A stretch of 64,000 nt of DNA from Rhizobiales bacterium CCH3-A5 (GCA_001556025.1 LSIB01000021.1:1-64000); one strand, 5' to 3'; shown: positions 7,713-17,403, counted from the first letter of the stretch. Notes: generated from the sequence alone by a model not told the origin. Made by a program: numbers and translations.

Positions 7713-8990
7713 TCAGCCGCGCTCCCGCTTCACCGCCTGCCAGCCGATGTCGCGGCGGCAGAAGCCGCCCGGCCAGTCGATCAGATCGACGCCCGCATAG
7801 GCCTTTGTCTGGGCCTCGCTGACGCTCCTGCCGAGCCCGACCACGTTGAGAACGCGTCCTCCGCTGGCGATGAGGTCGAGCGCGCTCTGCTTCGTGCCGG
7901 CATGGAAGACCAGCACGTCGGCCATTGCTTCCGCCTTCTCCACGCCCCTGATGACACTGCCGGTCTCCGGCTTGCCGGGATAACCCTTCGCCGCCAGAAC
8001 CACCGTCAGCGCCGCCTGCTCCGACCAGCGCAGCGTGATCTGGTCGAGCACGCCGTCGCAGGCCGCCAGCAGCGCCGGCACGATGTCTCTGCGCAGGCGC
8101 GGCATCAGCACCTCGCATTCGGGGTCGCCGAAGCGGACATTGTATTCGATCAGCTTCGGCCCCTGCGCCGTGATCATCAAACCCGCGAAGAGCACGCCCT
8201 TGAACGGTGTGCCGCGCTGCGCCATGCCGGCGAGCGTCGGCCGCACGATCTCGGCCATGACGCGCTCTTCCATCTCGGGCGTCATCACCGGGGCCGGCGA
8301 ATAGGCGCCCATGCCGCCTGTGTTGGGGCCGGTGTCGCCGTCGAAGGCGCGCTTGTGGTCCTGCGCCGAGGCCAGCGCCAGCGCATGCGTCCCGTCGCAG
8401 AGCGCGAAGAAGCTCGCCTCCTCGCCGATCATCCACTCCTCGATCACGACCTCCGCGCCGGCCTCGCCGAGCCCGCCCGAGAACATCATCTCGATGGCTT
8501 CGTTGGCCTCGGCGAGCGTCTCCGCCATCACCACGCCCTTGCCGGCGGCGAGGCCGTCGGCCTTGATCACGATCGGCGCGCCCTGGGCGGCGACATAGGC
8601 TCGTGCCGAGGACGCATCCGAGAAACGGCCGAATCCGGCGGTCGGAATGCCGAATTCGGCGCAGAGTTCCTTGGTGAAAGCCTTCGAGCCTTCGAGCTGG
8701 GCTGCGGCCTTCGACGGTCCGAACACCTTGATGCCGGCCGCGACCAGGTCGTCCGCGATGCCGGCCACGAGCGGGCCCTCGGGTCCGACCACGACGAGGC
8801 CGATCGTCATAAGCCGGCAGAAGGCGACCACGGCCTGATGGTCGGCGACGTCGAGCACGACATTCTCGCCGCATTGCGCGGTTCCGGGATTGCCCGGCGC
8901 GATGAAGAGCTTGTCGCAGAGCGGCGAAGCCGAGATCGCCCAGGCCAGCGCATGCTCGCGGCCGCCGGAGCCGATCAGAAGGATGTTCAT
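7713..8990 (-). CDS. purD: Phosphoribosylamine--glycine ligase PurD
   Basis: Catalyses the second step of purine synthesis: phosphoribosylamine + glycine + ATP gives GAR. The 425-residue protein starts with the family's N-terminal motif [17 protein letters not shown]. It then shows an ATP-grasp domain ([53 protein letters not shown]) and the usual C-terminal domain. The start at 8990 was set by the conserved N-terminus and a GGGAG six bases before it; the open frame continues 75 bases upstream. It is divergent from xseA, a frequent pairing in this order. Confidence 0.97.
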   Translation of the reverse strand: MNILLIGSGGREHALAWAISASPLCDKLFIAPGNPGTAQCGENVVLDVADHQAVVAFCRLMTIGLVVVGPEGPLVAGIADDLVAAGIKVFGPSKAAAQLEGSKAFTKELCAEFGIPTAGFGRFSDASSARAYVAAQGAPIVIKADGLAAGKGVVMAETLAEANEAIEMMFSGGLGEAGAEVVIEEWMIGEEASFFALCDGTHALALASAQDHKRAFDGDTGPNTGGMGAYSPAPVMTPEMEERVMAEIVRPTLAGMAQRGTPFKGVLFAGLMITAQGPKLIEYNVRFGDPECEVLMPRLRRDIVPALLAACDGVLDQITLRWSEQAALTVVLAAKGYPGKPETGSVIRGVEKAEAMADVLVFHAGTKQSALDLIASGGRVLNVVGLGRSVSEAQTKAYAGVDLIDWPGGFCRRDIGWQAVKRERG

Positions 8991-9082
8991 CGCCGTCTCC
9001 CGAGAGTGTCGCGCCGCAATAGCGAGAGGACCGGCGCGGGGCAACGCTTCTGCTTCGCCAGCCACCCGGCTAAGCTCGCGTG

Positions 9083-10609
9083 ATGGAAGCCGAATCGCGC
9101 GACGCCCCCGTCTCCAACGCCCCCGAATGGTCGGTCTCCGACCTGTCGGGCGCGCTCAAGCGCACGCTGGAAGACGCCTTCGGCTTCGTGCGCGTGCGCG
9201 GCGAGATTTCGGGCTATCGCGGCCCGGTTGCCTCGGGCCACGTCTATTTCTCGCTCAAGGACGCCAACTCGAAGATCGACGCCGTGATCTGGAAGGGCGT
9301 GTTCGGCCGGCTGAAGACGCGTCCGCAGGACGGGCTGGAGGTCATCGCCACCGGCAAGATCACCACCTTCGCCGGCAAATCGAGCTACCAGATCATCATC
9401 GATTCGTTGGAGCCGGCCGGCGTCGGTGCGCTGATGGCGCTGCTGGAGGAGCGGCGCAAGCGGCTGGCGGCTGAAGGGCTCTTTTCCGAGGAGCGCAAGC
9501 AACTCATCCCCTATCTGCCGCGCGTCATCGGCGTCGTCACCTCGCCGACTGGGGCTGTCATCCGCGACATCCTGCACCGGCTCGAGGACCGCTTTCCGCG
9601 CCATGTCGTCGTCTGGCCCGTGCGGGTTCAGGGCGAGACCAGCGCGGCGGAAGTCGCTGCGGCCATCGCCGGCTTCAATGCGTTGCCCGAAGGCGGGCGC
9701 ATCCCGCGTCCCGACGTCATCATCGTGGCGCGCGGCGGCGGCTCGCTCGAAGACCTGATGGGGTTCAACGAGGAGGTCGTGGTCCGCGCGGCCGCCGCCT
9801 CGCTGATCCCGCTGGTCTCGGCTGTCGGCCACGAGACCGACTGGACGCTGATCGACCACGCCGCCGATTTGCGCGCGCCGACGCCCACCGGCGCGGCCGA
9901 GAAGGTCGTTCCCGTCCGGGCCGAACTGATGGCGCAGATGGCCGATCTGTCGCGCCGTCAGGCCGGCGCGATGCGCAGGCTCTCCGACCGCCGCCGCAGC
10001 GATCTGCGCGCGCTGGCCCGCGCCCTGCCGGGGCCGGAGTCCGTGCTGTCGGGTCCGCGCCAGCGGCTCGATCTCGCGGCGGCTCGGCTTGCTCCAGCCT
10101 TGGCGCGCAATGCCCGCGCCTATGAGAACCGGCTGGTCGCCGCCAGCCAGAAGCTTGCGCGCCATGCGCCGCTGGTCAGGCTCGCCGAGGCGCGCCAGCG
10201 GCTCGATGCCCGCGCCCGCGCCCTGCGGGTGGCGCGCGATACGCTGCTGAAGCGCGAACTCGACCGGATCGGGCGTGCTCGCGACCGGGTCGAGGCCGCC
10301 GCTCTGCGCCAGCTTTCGGCGTTCGAGAGACAGGTGCAGCGCCGCCGCGACCGGCTTGTCGGCCTCTGGTCGCTGCTCTCTTCGCTCGGCCCGCAGGCGG
10401 TGCTGGCGCGCGGCTATGCGCTGGTGCGCGACGAGGCCGGCGAACTGGTGCGCAGCGTCACGGGCGCAAAGCCGGGTCAGGCGCTCAGCGTGCAGGTTTC
10501 GGATGGGCGCTTCTCGGCCGTGGTCGCAGGGGGAGGCGACACAGCCGCGCGGCCCGTTCGTCCGGTACGCCGCGACACGCCTAAGCCGGGACAGGGCGAT
10601 CTGTTCTGA
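9083..10609 (+). CDS. xseA: Exodeoxyribonuclease VII large subunit
   Basis: The large, catalytic subunit of ExoVII, which degrades single-stranded DNA from either end. In 508 residues it has an OB-fold nucleic-acid-binding domain (about 15-115, with [12 protein letters not shown] and GHVYFSLKD), then the conserved nuclease domain ([51 protein letters not shown]). A long Arg/Ala-rich coiled coil follows (about 265-420), then a C-terminal domain containing [15 protein letters not shown] three bases before the chosen ATG could also serve as start. The small subunit XseB is not in the window. Confidence 0.96.
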   Translation: MEAESRDAPVSNAPEWSVSDLSGALKRTLEDAFGFVRVRGEISGYRGPVASGHVYFSLKDANSKIDAVIWKGVFGRLKTRPQDGLEVIATGKITTFAGKSSYQIIIDSLEPAGVGALMALLEERRKRLAAEGLFSEERKQLIPYLPRVIGVVTSPTGAVIRDILHRLEDRFPRHVVVWPVRVQGETSAAEVAAAIAGFNALPEGGRIPRPDVIIVARGGGSLEDLMGFNEEVVVRAAAASLIPLVSAVGHETDWTLIDHAADLRAPTPTGAAEKVVPVRAELMAQMADLSRRQAGAMRRLSDRRRSDLRALARALPGPESVLSGPRQRLDLAAARLAPALARNARAYENRLVAASQKLARHAPLVRLAEARQRLDARARALRVARDTLLKRELDRIGRARDRVEAAALRQLSAFERQVQRRRDRLVGLWSLLSSLGPQAVLARGYALVRDEAGELVRSVTGAKPGQALSVQVSDGRFSAVVAGGGDTAARPVRPVRRDTPKPGQGDLF

Positions 10610-10615
10610 GCCGGG

Positions 10616-11464
10616 CTACAGTCCTTTCAGGAACGCCTTCACCCGCTTCAACGCGTCCTCGCGCGCGGCCGGGTTGGTGCCGACGGTGGCCTTGCCGGTT
10701 CCCGTCGCGGAATAGGCGATGTCGTTGCGTTCCCGCACCTCGAGGCGCGGATGATCGAAATCGTGCAGCGCGCCGGGATAGAGCACGAGTTCGACCTTCT
10801 CGCCGCGCGCCTGCGCCGCCTTGGCGAGGAAATCGCAGGGGCCATGCGGCGTCCAGTCGTCGGCGTCGCCCATCAGGATCATGATCGGCAGCCGCGCGGC
10901 GAAGCTGGTCGAGTCCGATTGCGTGCGGCAGCTCGGATAGAACGCAACCGCCCGCACGAAATCCGGGGCGGTATCGGCGGGCCGTCGGTCCTTCCTCGCG
11001 GCGGCAAGAATGGCGGAGCCGCCGCCGGACCAGCCGATCAGCGAGATCGCGGCCGGCAGCACATCCTCGCGCAGTTGCAGCCAGTGGCGCGCGGCGTTGG
11101 CGTCGACGACGCGCTCGCGGCTCGCCCGCACCGTCAGATCCTTGACGCCGCATTGCGAGCCGAGCTTGCGCGAGCCGTAGCTGTCGGGCATCAGCACAAG
11201 GAAGCCGGCTGCGGCGAGGCGTTCGCCCCAGTCGGAATGGCGCGTCGACAACTGGCCGCTGGCGCGCCAAAGGCCGCCGCAGCCATGCATCGCGACAACG
11301 GCGGGAAACGGTCCGGGGCCCGGCGGACGATACAGCACCGCGTCGAGCTGCCCGTCCTCGATCGGAATGCGGACGCGCTCATAGCCGCCGGCCCACGCTG
11401 CAGGTGCAAGCAGCCCGCAGATACAGGTCAGCAGGGTCGCCAGACGCGTCAGACTGGACATCAT
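10616..11464 (-). CDS. Secreted dienelactone hydrolase-like alpha/beta hydrolase
   Basis: A 282-residue exported hydrolase. Residues 1-25 form a signal peptide (MMSSLTRLATLLTCICGLLA ending PAAWA). The mature part has the dienelactone hydrolase fold with nucleophile Ser146 in GWSGGG, acid Asp200 or Asp202 (MGDADDW) and base His234 (LHDFDH). This secreted branch is common in alphaproteobacteria, but its substrate is unknown; carboxylester or polymer-degradation products are possible. Two adjacent ATG codons give an uncertainty of one residue at the start. It converges on xseA with a six-base gap. Confidence 0.85.
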   Translation of the reverse strand: MMSSLTRLATLLTCICGLLAPAAWAGGYERVRIPIEDGQLDAVLYRPPGPGPFPAVVAMHGCGGLWRASGQLSTRHSDWGERLAAAGFLVLMPDSYGSRKLGSQCGVKDLTVRASRERVVDANAARHWLQLREDVLPAAISLIGWSGGGSAILAAARKDRRPADTAPDFVRAVAFYPSCRTQSDSTSFAARLPIMILMGDADDWTPHGPCDFLAKAAQARGEKVELVLYPGALHDFDHPRLEVRERNDIAYSATGTGKATVGTNPAAREDALKRVKAFLKGL

Positions 11465-11539
11465 GGGCAGGGGCGCTATCACAGGGGCGAGACTATTCAG
11501 ATAATCCGCTTCCCGATCAACGGTTTCGATGCATTTAGA

Positions 11540-11761
11540 ATGAATATCAGCGAGCGCCCCCCGCTGCCGGGCCCCGAGGCGGCCCTCGACTACGGTCACG
11601 GCGAGTTCCGCGTCGTCCGTCCGGGCGCCTTCGTGCGCTGCGCGGTGACCGGCGCCCCGATCAGGCTCGACGAATTGCGCTACTGGTCGGTCGACTGGCA
11701 GGAAGCCTATGTCTCGCCCGAAGCCGTGCAGCTAAGGCTGCGCCGCGCCGGCAGGCGTTGA
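11540..11761 (+). CDS. DUF2093 family protein
   Basis: A 73-residue protein recognised by its conserved centre (GEFRVVRPGAFVRCAVTG, then LDELRYWSVDWQEAYVSPE). This is the DUF2093 family of small alphaproteobacterial proteins of unknown function, often found beside lpxK. It has no signal peptide or membrane segment. The ATG at 11540 gives the usual family length; no strong ribosome binding site was seen. The last 30 bases overlap the end of lpxK on the other strand. Confidence 0.85.
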   Translation: MNISERPPLPGPEAALDYGHGEFRVVRPGAFVRCAVTGAPIRLDELRYWSVDWQEAYVSPEAVQLRLRRAGRR

Positions 11762-12757
11762 GGCGGCGAGCGCACGCTCGACAAGCCGCTCGATCGCCGC
11801 CGGATCGTCGAAGGCGAGCGTCACAGGCAGAACGAGCAGCCGGTCGCGCTCTGTCGCCGGCCAGAGCGGCCCGAGCTTCGTCATGTCCTTCTCGGTGGTG
11901 GCAATCCTGCCGCCGAGCCGGGTCGCGTCCGCGATCAGCTCCGCGACATCGCCCGGCGTATAGGCGTGATGGTCGCCGAAGGCTCGTTCGGCGAGGATCG
12001 TCGCGCCCGTTTGCCGCAGGGTCGCGGCGAATTTCTCCGGCCGGCCGATCCCGGAGACCGCGATCACGGCCTGCCCTGCAAGCGCGGCGGCGACGTCGGG
12101 ATCGGGCGCAAGCCGTGCGCTCAGAACGGGAAGCCCCGCAGCGCTCGCCTCCGCCGCTACCGCCGCGCCTGCCTCGCCGTCGCCGATCACGATGACCACG
12201 TCGGTCGCCTCGCATTGGCCGGCGAGCGGCGCGCGCAGCGGCCCGGCCGGCAGGCACAAGCCATTGCCGACGCCGCTCGCGCCATCGACCACGGCGAGCC
12301 GCAGCGCCTTGGCGAGCGAAGGGTTCTGCAGACCGTCATCCATCACAATCACGCTGGCCCCCAGCGCCTTAGCCAGCGCCGCTCCCGCCGGCCGGTCGTG
12401 CGCCACCACCGTCGGAACACGGCCCGCCATCAGAAGCGCCTCGTCGCCGACATCGGCGGCCGAATGGCTCGATGGATCGACTGCGACCGGCCCTGCGAGC
12501 CGGCCGCCATAGCCGCGCATCAGGACGAAAGGCTTTTCGCCGCGCGCCGCGAGCATCTCGGTCAGGGCGATCGCGGTCGGCGTCTTGCCGGCCCCGCCTG
12601 CGACAAAGTTGCCGACGCAGATCACCGGGATGCCGACCGAAATCCCCGGCCGCCGCATCCGCTGGAGCGTGAGCGTCCCGTAAAGCCATCCCAGCGGCGA
12701 GAGCAGCCGGGCCAGCCGGCCGGGCTCGGGACGCCACCAGAAGCCCGGCGCGCGCAT
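11732..12757 (-). CDS. lpxK: Tetraacyldisaccharide 4'-kinase LpxK
   Basis: Phosphorylates the 4' position of the lipid A disaccharide to give lipid IVA, at the inner face of the cytoplasmic membrane. The 341-residue protein has an N-terminal amphipathic membrane anchor (FWWRPEPGRLARLLSPLGWL) and the P-loop GGAGKTP (residues 54-60). It also carries the family segments GDEALLMA, VIVMDDGLQNPSL and FGDHHAYT. It is the last gene of the minus-strand run cysQ-like/DUF4170/DUF374/waaA/lpxK and starts 13 bases after waaA. Confidence 0.96.
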   Translation of the reverse strand: MRAPGFWWRPEPGRLARLLSPLGWLYGTLTLQRMRRPGISVGIPVICVGNFVAGGAGKTPTAIALTEMLAARGEKPFVLMRGYGGRLAGPVAVDPSSHSAADVGDEALLMAGRVPTVVAHDRPAGAALAKALGASVIVMDDGLQNPSLAKALRLAVVDGASGVGNGLCLPAGPLRAPLAGQCEATDVVIVIGDGEAGAAVAAEASAAGLPVLSARLAPDPDVAAALAGQAVIAVSGIGRPEKFAATLRQTGATILAERAFGDHHAYTPGDVAELIADATRLGGRIATTEKDMTKLGPLWPATERDRLLVLPVTLAFDDPAAIERLVERALAASTPAGAAQP

Positions 12758-12770
12758 CAGCCCAGGCCTA

Positions 12771-14072
12771 TCAGGACGAAGCGTCGCGCTGGCCGAGCGC
12801 GACGCGCATCAGCAGCGGCTCGATTGCCTGCATCGTCCGTGTCAGCGCCCCGCCGAGCCGCGCGCTGGTCTGGGCGGCCGCGCGCGCCGCCTGCCGGGCG
12901 CTCGCCGGATCGCTGAGCCAGCGATGGACCGTGGCCGCCAGTTCCTGCGTATCGGCAACGCCGCGCGAGCCGCCATCGCCGTCGAAAGCCGCGAAGATCT
13001 CGCTGAAATTCTGGACATGCGGGCCATGCACGACGGCGCAGCCGAGCTTTGCGGGCTCGATCGGATTGTGCCCGCCGACCGGGACGAGCGAACCGCCGAG
13101 AAACGCCACCTGCGAGAGCCGAAACAGCAGGCCGAGTTCGCCCACCGTATCGGCGACATAGATCTCGACCTCGGCATCGGGCGTCCGGCCGGCCGCGCGG
13201 CGCGCCACGGCGACGCCGTTGGCCTCGCAGAGCTCCTCGATCTCCGGCCCGCGCTGCGGGTGGCGCGGCGCGATGATGGTCAGAAGTTTTGGCAGATGCG
13301 GCTTGATGCCCAGATGCGCCGAGAGCACCATCTCATCCTCGCCCGGATGCGTCGAGGCCGCGATCCAGACTGGCCGGCCTGTGGTCACCCCGTCGAGGAT
13401 CGCCAGCATGTCGGCGTCGGCCGGCGGGGCCGGCACGTCGAATTTGAGATTGCCGGCGACGCTGACGCGCGGGGCGCCCAGTTGTGCCAGACGTTCGGCA
13501 TCTCCTTGCGACTGGGCGAGGCAGCACTCGAAGCAGGAGAGCAGGTAGCGCGAGGTCTGGGGGGCCTTGTACCAGCGCCTGAACGACCGCGCCGACATGC
13601 GGGCATTGACCAGCACGAGCGGCACGGCGCGCTTCTTCGCCTCGATCATCAGATTGGGCCAGATCTCGGATTCGCAGATCAGGCCGATCTCGGGCCGCCA
13701 GTAATCGAGGAAGCGGCGCATGTAGCGCGGCACGTCAAGCGGCAGATACTGATGGATGACGCCGGCCGGAAGCCGCGCCGCGAGCAGTTTTGCCGAGGTC
13801 ACGGTGCCCGAGGTCACCAGCACGGCAAGCCCGCGCTGTTGCAGTTTCTCGACCAGTGGCAGCAGCGTCACCGTCTCGCCGACGCTCGCGCCATGCAGCC
13901 AGACCAGCGTCTTGTCGGGCCGGCGCACGCCAGGATAACCGCGCCTTTCGGCGAAGCGCGTCGGGTCTTCCTTGCCGCGCCGCCGCCGCCAGACCAGCAG
14001 GCCTGCTGCCGCCGGCTCCAGCAGCGCGGTGGCCAGCCGGTAGCCGTTGAGCAATGCGCCTTGGCCGATCAT
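12771..14072 (-). CDS. waaA: 3-deoxy-D-manno-octulosonic acid transferase WaaA
   Basis: Transfers Kdo from CMP-Kdo to lipid IVA on the cytoplasmic membrane. The 433-residue GT30 protein has an N-terminal membrane anchor (YRLATALLEPAAAGLLVW), the catalytic Glu66 in HGASVGE, the segment ICESEIWPN, and the donor-site motif GGSLVPVGGHNPIEP. The start at 14072 overlaps the stop of the upstream acyltransferase as ATGA, so translation is probably coupled. Whether it adds one or two Kdo residues cannot be told from the sequence. Confidence 0.96.
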   Translation of the reverse strand: MIGQGALLNGYRLATALLEPAAAGLLVWRRRRGKEDPTRFAERRGYPGVRRPDKTLVWLHGASVGETVTLLPLVEKLQQRGLAVLVTSGTVTSAKLLAARLPAGVIHQYLPLDVPRYMRRFLDYWRPEIGLICESEIWPNLMIEAKKRAVPLVLVNARMSARSFRRWYKAPQTSRYLLSCFECCLAQSQGDAERLAQLGAPRVSVAGNLKFDVPAPPADADMLAILDGVTTGRPVWIAASTHPGEDEMVLSAHLGIKPHLPKLLTIIAPRHPQRGPEIEELCEANGVAVARRAAGRTPDAEVEIYVADTVGELGLLFRLSQVAFLGGSLVPVGGHNPIEPAKLGCAVVHGPHVQNFSEIFAAFDGDGGSRGVADTQELAATVHRWLSDPASARQAARAAAQTSARLGGALTRTMQAIEPLLMRVALGQRDASS

Positions 14073-14821
14073 GCCGCCTGACCCGAAACCGCAGCCTCGG
14101 CCATGGCCTGCGCCTGCCGCAGGCCCGCACCTGGATCGACGTCGCCGACCAGCGCATACGCGCGGGCATGGGCAGCGTCGAGCCCGTCCTGCAGCGAAAG
14201 CCTCGCGGCCTCGCAGGTCGCATCGTCGGCGTCGCGCGCGACCGAGATCTCGTCGCCCACGACGATCGCGCCGCGCCCGAAGGGCAGGCCGATCGAGGCC
14301 CGGTCCCAGCTCTTGAAGTCGATCCGCCGGCTGGTGACGACCGCGATCGGCCGGATCGGCCGGCCCGAGGCGCGCGCGAGCTGGATGATGCCGATGCCGG
14401 CGATGCGGGCGCGCTTGGGGATGTCGGCGGTCAGCACCATGGTGTCGCCGGCCTTGAGGTGGCGCAGCATGGCGAGGAAGGCGCTGGCCCCGCCCTTCTC
14501 GCGGATCTTCTTGCCGAGTGCGCCCGACCCCCGGATCGCGCCGATGCCGAGCTGGCGTAAAGCCACCGCGTTGAAGCCGCCATCGCCATGGCGCGAGACC
14601 AGCGAGCAGGCCGGCATCCAGTCCGGCCGCGCGAAGGGGATCATGATGTGCTGGCCGTGCCACATCGCGATGATCAGCGGCAGGCCGGGCCGCACCTGCT
14701 CGTAGATGTCGGCGGGTTCCACCACGATCCGGTTGGTGCGTTGGACGAGTTTCAGATAGCCGGCCAGCAGGCGGCCGATCGTCTCCTGCGCCGCGCGCGT
14801 CTTGAGGATGGAAAAACCCAT
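14069..14821 (-). CDS. DUF374 lysophospholipid acyltransferase family protein
   Basis: A 250-residue protein of the DUF374 branch of LPLAT acyltransferases, with an N-terminal hydrophobic segment and the motif MWHGQH (His55), in place of the usual HxxxxD start. Further family segments are LVSRHGDGGFNA, GSGALGKKIREKGG and the later ADIPKR. It sits between DUF4170 and waaA and overlaps waaA by four bases. An acyl transfer step in lipid A or another envelope lipid is the natural inference; the actual substrate is unknown. Confidence 0.85.
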   Translation of the reverse strand: MGFSILKTRAAQETIGRLLAGYLKLVQRTNRIVVEPADIYEQVRPGLPLIIAMWHGQHIMIPFARPDWMPACSLVSRHGDGGFNAVALRQLGIGAIRGSGALGKKIREKGGASAFLAMLRHLKAGDTMVLTADIPKRARIAGIGIIQLARASGRPIRPIAVVTSRRIDFKSWDRASIGLPFGRGAIVVGDEISVARDADDATCEAARLSLQDGLDAAHARAYALVGDVDPGAGLRQAQAMAEAAVSGQAA

Positions 14822-14848
14822 GAAGTCCTGTCCGGAACCGCGCGCGGT

Positions 14849-15091
14849 TCAGGCGTGGCCCGTCTCGGGATCGAGCAGGCGGTGCAGATGCACCACGAAA
14901 TAGCGCGTCTGCGCCTGATCGACCGTCGCCTGCGCCTTGGCCTTCCAGGCGGCATGAGCGCTGGCATAGTTCGGATAGACGCCGACCATGTCGATCTTCG
15001 AGAGATCCTTGAAAGTCACCCCATCGAGCGAACTCAGTTCGCCGCCGATGACGAGATGCAGAAGCTGTTTGGCTTCGGGTTCAGCGGCCAT
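14849..15091 (-). CDS. DUF4170 family protein
   Basis: An 80-residue soluble protein matching the DUF4170 family of alphaproteobacteria, with the conserved pattern LVIGGELSSLDGVTFKDLS and VGVYPNYASAHAAWKAKAQ. The function is unknown; the compact alpha/beta layout suggests an accessory or binding role. The start at 15091 was chosen because GGAGGG lies five bases before it. It is in the lipid A operon between the phosphatase and the DUF374 gene. Confidence 0.85.
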   Translation of the reverse strand: MAAEPEAKQLLHLVIGGELSSLDGVTFKDLSKIDMVGVYPNYASAHAAWKAKAQATVDQAQTRYFVVHLHRLLDPETGHA

Positions 15092-15196
15092 GAGTCCCTC
15101 CAATATGGGGCTTGTCTGTCGTTGCGCTCAATAGGGCATAAGATTCGGCTGCGCGAGTGCCGAATGCGGGTTTGCGGCGGAATGAAGCGCAAACGC

Positions 15197-16024
15197 TCAG
15201 ATTCGCTGGGTCTGGCCGTCGCGCATGCGCTGCAGCGCGCCCAGCAGCGGGGCCGACAGGCCCGCATTGCTGGCCACCAGCATGCCATGCACCGGCGTCT
15301 CACGGTTGTAGACGACCGCACTGCCGTCCCCGGTGCTGACCCGGCCGCCGGCCTCGACCAGAATCAGGTCCGCCGCCGCCAGATCCCAGTCGCGTGCATC
15401 GGGCGAGACGAGGCCGGCGTCGATCGTGCCGTCGGCGATCCGCGCCAGCCTAAGCGCCAGCGAGGGAATCTTGTCGGCGGGCAAAAAGGCCTCCAGCCGG
15501 GCCAGCGCATCGAGCATCGGCTTGGGGCCGGCGATGCGGGCCTCAGCGAGGGCGTTCAGGCCCGAGGCGGCGATCGGCTCGCCATTGCGCTGCGCCCCGC
15601 CGCCGGCAATCGCGGTATAGGTCGCATGCGAAGCTGGCGCATGGACGATGCCGAGGATTGGCCGGCCCTCGTCGAGCAGCGCGACGCAGACCGCCCAGTC
15701 CTTCGAGCCCGCCATATAGGCGCGCGTCCCGTCGATCGGATCGACCACCCAGACGAAGCGCCGCGAGAGCCTGAGTGCGTCGTCCACCGTCTCTTCCGAA
15801 AGCCAGGCGGCATCCGGCAGCAGCACCGAAAGCTGGATGCGCAGAAACGTGTCGACGCCGATATCGGCCTCCGTCACCGGCGAGCCCCCTGCCTTCGACC
15901 AGGTCTTGGCCGCCGTCTTCTCGCCGGGGCGAAACAGGGCAAGCGCGATCTCGCCGGCCGCGATGCAGCTTTCGCGGATCGCCGGCAGCAGATCGGATGC
16001 GATCGGCATCGGGGGCGTGCTCAT
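15197..16024 (-). CDS. cysQ: 3'(2'),5'-bisphosphate nucleotidase, CysQ-like inositol monophosphatase family
   Basis: A Mg-dependent phosphatase of 275 residues. Metal-binding motifs are visible: Glu77/Glu78 (LSEETV), Asp95 and Asp98 in DPIDGTRAY, and the later WDLAAADLILVEAGG. CysQ removes the 3' phosphate of PAP(S) in sulfate assimilation, but this family also includes inositol-1-phosphatases, so the substrate is inferred from general resemblance. The start at 16024 was set by a GGAGAG just upstream; the open frame runs on for another 75 bases. It heads the lipid A gene run. Confidence 0.85.
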   Translation of the reverse strand: MSTPPMPIASDLLPAIRESCIAAGEIALALFRPGEKTAAKTWSKAGGSPVTEADIGVDTFLRIQLSVLLPDAAWLSEETVDDALRLSRRFVWVVDPIDGTRAYMAGSKDWAVCVALLDEGRPILGIVHAPASHATYTAIAGGGAQRNGEPIAASGLNALAEARIAGPKPMLDALARLEAFLPADKIPSLALRLARIADGTIDAGLVSPDARDWDLAAADLILVEAGGRVSTGDGSAVVYNRETPVHGMLVASNAGLSAPLLGALQRMRDGQTQRI

Positions 16025-16276
16025 GATGCTCTCCGTATCGGCCGGGCGTGCCGGAGAGACAAGCGCCAAATGCCGCCCCGCACCGAAAGATTCCGTCAAG
16101 CATCATGCATGAAACAGGCCATGCCCGGGCATTTCGGCCGGAAAACACAGTCTTTTAACCGAGCCCCTTAAGCGCTCGGGAAGGCGCGGCAGACACTCTC
16201 GCATGGCAAGCACGAGAGCCCCGATACACACAGAGGGCTCCGGAGCGGCAGGGATTTAAGAGAGGCGTTAAAACCG

Positions 16277-16804
16277 ATGGCCAGCGTCACGCCGGCTGCC
16301 GGGGAGGTCATGCGTGACCGCTCCGGCAGCACGACAATCCAGAGCATCGTCGCGAAGAACCCGATGCCGGCGCAGACCGAGGGCGCTTGCGTCGAGCGGA
16401 TCGGGCCGGTGCGCATCCTGCGGGCCGGGGCAGGCTGGCGCGGCGTGGCGCTGCGTCTGACCAGCGGCGCGAATGCCGACGAGCAGGCCGACGAGCGCTT
16501 CGAACTGGCGCTCACCGCCGGCGACGGCCGCTCGATCACGGTCGCGGTCGCAGACAGCGACGATGCCGTGGCGCTCTGGCGCGATTGCGGCCGCACCAGC
16601 GGGCTCGCCTTGCTTCTCGAAACCGGTGACGGCGTCGTCTCCGAACCCTATCCGCAGGTCGGCCGGCTGGCGCTCGGCCCGGTCCGGATCAGGCGACGCT
16701 ACGCGCTGCTGAACAACCGCAGGCCGCGGTTTCTGGCACGGCGGAAGACCGGCAGGCTTGGCGACCGGCCGGAGATCTTGTCGGGGGAGCGGCTGACGGA
16801 TTGA
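16277..16804 (+). CDS. DUF6101 family protein
   Basis: A 175-residue soluble protein of unknown function. The C-terminal signature (RRRYALLNNRRPRFLARRK) matches what I recall of the DUF6101 family in Hyphomicrobiales. The middle part, with VRILRAGAGWRGVALRL and FELALTAGDGRSI, looks like a small beta-rich domain. There is no signal peptide. It converges on usg with a short hairpin-containing spacer. Confidence 0.7.
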   Translation: MASVTPAAGEVMRDRSGSTTIQSIVAKNPMPAQTEGACVERIGPVRILRAGAGWRGVALRLTSGANADEQADERFELALTAGDGRSITVAVADSDDAVALWRDCGRTSGLALLLETGDGVVSEPYPQVGRLALGPVRIRRRYALLNNRRPRFLARRKTGRLGDRPEILSGERLTD

Positions 16805-16820
16805 CCGTGCATACCGGTCG

Positions 16821-16842
16821 CGCAGACCGATCTCCGTCTGCG
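16821..16842. terminator. Possible hairpin between convergent genes
   Basis: A seven-base inverted repeat CGCAGAC-N8-GTCTGCG between the ends of the DUF6101 gene (plus) and usg (minus). There is no clear T-run, so it is only a candidate bidirectional terminator. Confidence 0.35.
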
Positions 16843-16870
16843 GTCGGCGGTGTCACCCCGCCGCCACGCT

Positions 16871-17140
16871 CTACTGCAGCATGAACTCCCCGCTCACCGC
16901 CTCCAGGTCGGCCGGGCCGATCAGGTCCTTGTGGCTGACGGTCACGCGGAAGAGCTTGCCGTCGAGGCTCGCCTGCCAGAATGCGAGGAACCTGTTTAGT
17001 TCGGGGAAGCGCGGGGCGAGGTCGTACTCCTGCCAGATGTATTCCTGCAGGATCGCGGGGTGGTCGGGCATGCGATAAAGAATGCCCGCGGTGGTCAGTC
17101 CGTAGCCCGCGATCTGGCGGGCGAAGTCGTGTGATGCCAT
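16871..17140 (-). CDS. Usg family protein
   Basis: An 89-residue protein of the Usg family, small conserved alphaproteobacterial proteins of unknown function (named from an ORF in a tryptophan operon). Conserved-looking segments are YGLTTAGILYRMPDHP, LQEYIWQEYDLAPRFPEL and the LFRVTVSHKDLI stretch. GGAAGGA lies immediately before the ATG. It is divergent from groES across a 263-base spacer that holds a CIRCE element. Confidence 0.88.
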   Translation of the reverse strand: MASHDFARQIAGYGLTTAGILYRMPDHPAILQEYIWQEYDLAPRFPELNRFLAFWQASLDGKLFRVTVSHKDLIGPADLEAVSGEFMLQ

Positions 17141-17233
17141 TCCTTCCGGCTCCGTCTTCGATCATGCAATCGCAACGCAAAACGAATGCGACCGCAAGCG
17201 AAAAATTACGAATTCGCTAGCACCATCAGCGCA

Positions 17234-17260
17234 TTAGCACTCATTCAAAAAAAGTGCTGC
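17234..17260 (+). promoter_or_regulatory. CIRCE operator for HrcA
   Basis: The left arm TTAGCACTC is a perfect match to the CIRCE consensus. After a nine-base spacer the right arm is AAGTGCTGC, which matches GAGTGCTAA at six of nine positions. It lies about 145 bases before groES. CIRCE is the DNA site of the heat-shock repressor HrcA, so groESL is probably repressed at normal temperature. The weak right arm could lower affinity. Confidence 0.85.
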
Positions 17261-17403
17261 CAGGCCCTTGAACTGGCTTTGGCGAAAAACCAGATCAGCG
17301 CGCGGACAGGCACGCCTCAAGGCTGCTCCGGTTCCTCGCCGAACGGCCGCGCGAGGGTGCCGTCCGCTTTGACATGTGACCGACATGGAAACTGGAGGAA
17401 CTC

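Noticed and set aside
7645..8874. A 409-residue minus-strand frame within purD
   Set aside because: Alternative frame of purD on the same strand; Arg/Gly-rich with no domain, and the ATP-grasp motifs are in the other frame.
16168..16596. A 142-residue minus-strand frame over the DUF6101 gene
   Set aside because: Serine/arginine-rich shadow; the plus strand carries the family signature.
17267..17295. A CTTGAA-containing stretch resembling a heat-shock sigma-32 promoter before groES
   Set aside because: The -10 part does not match well enough; only the CIRCE element is supported.
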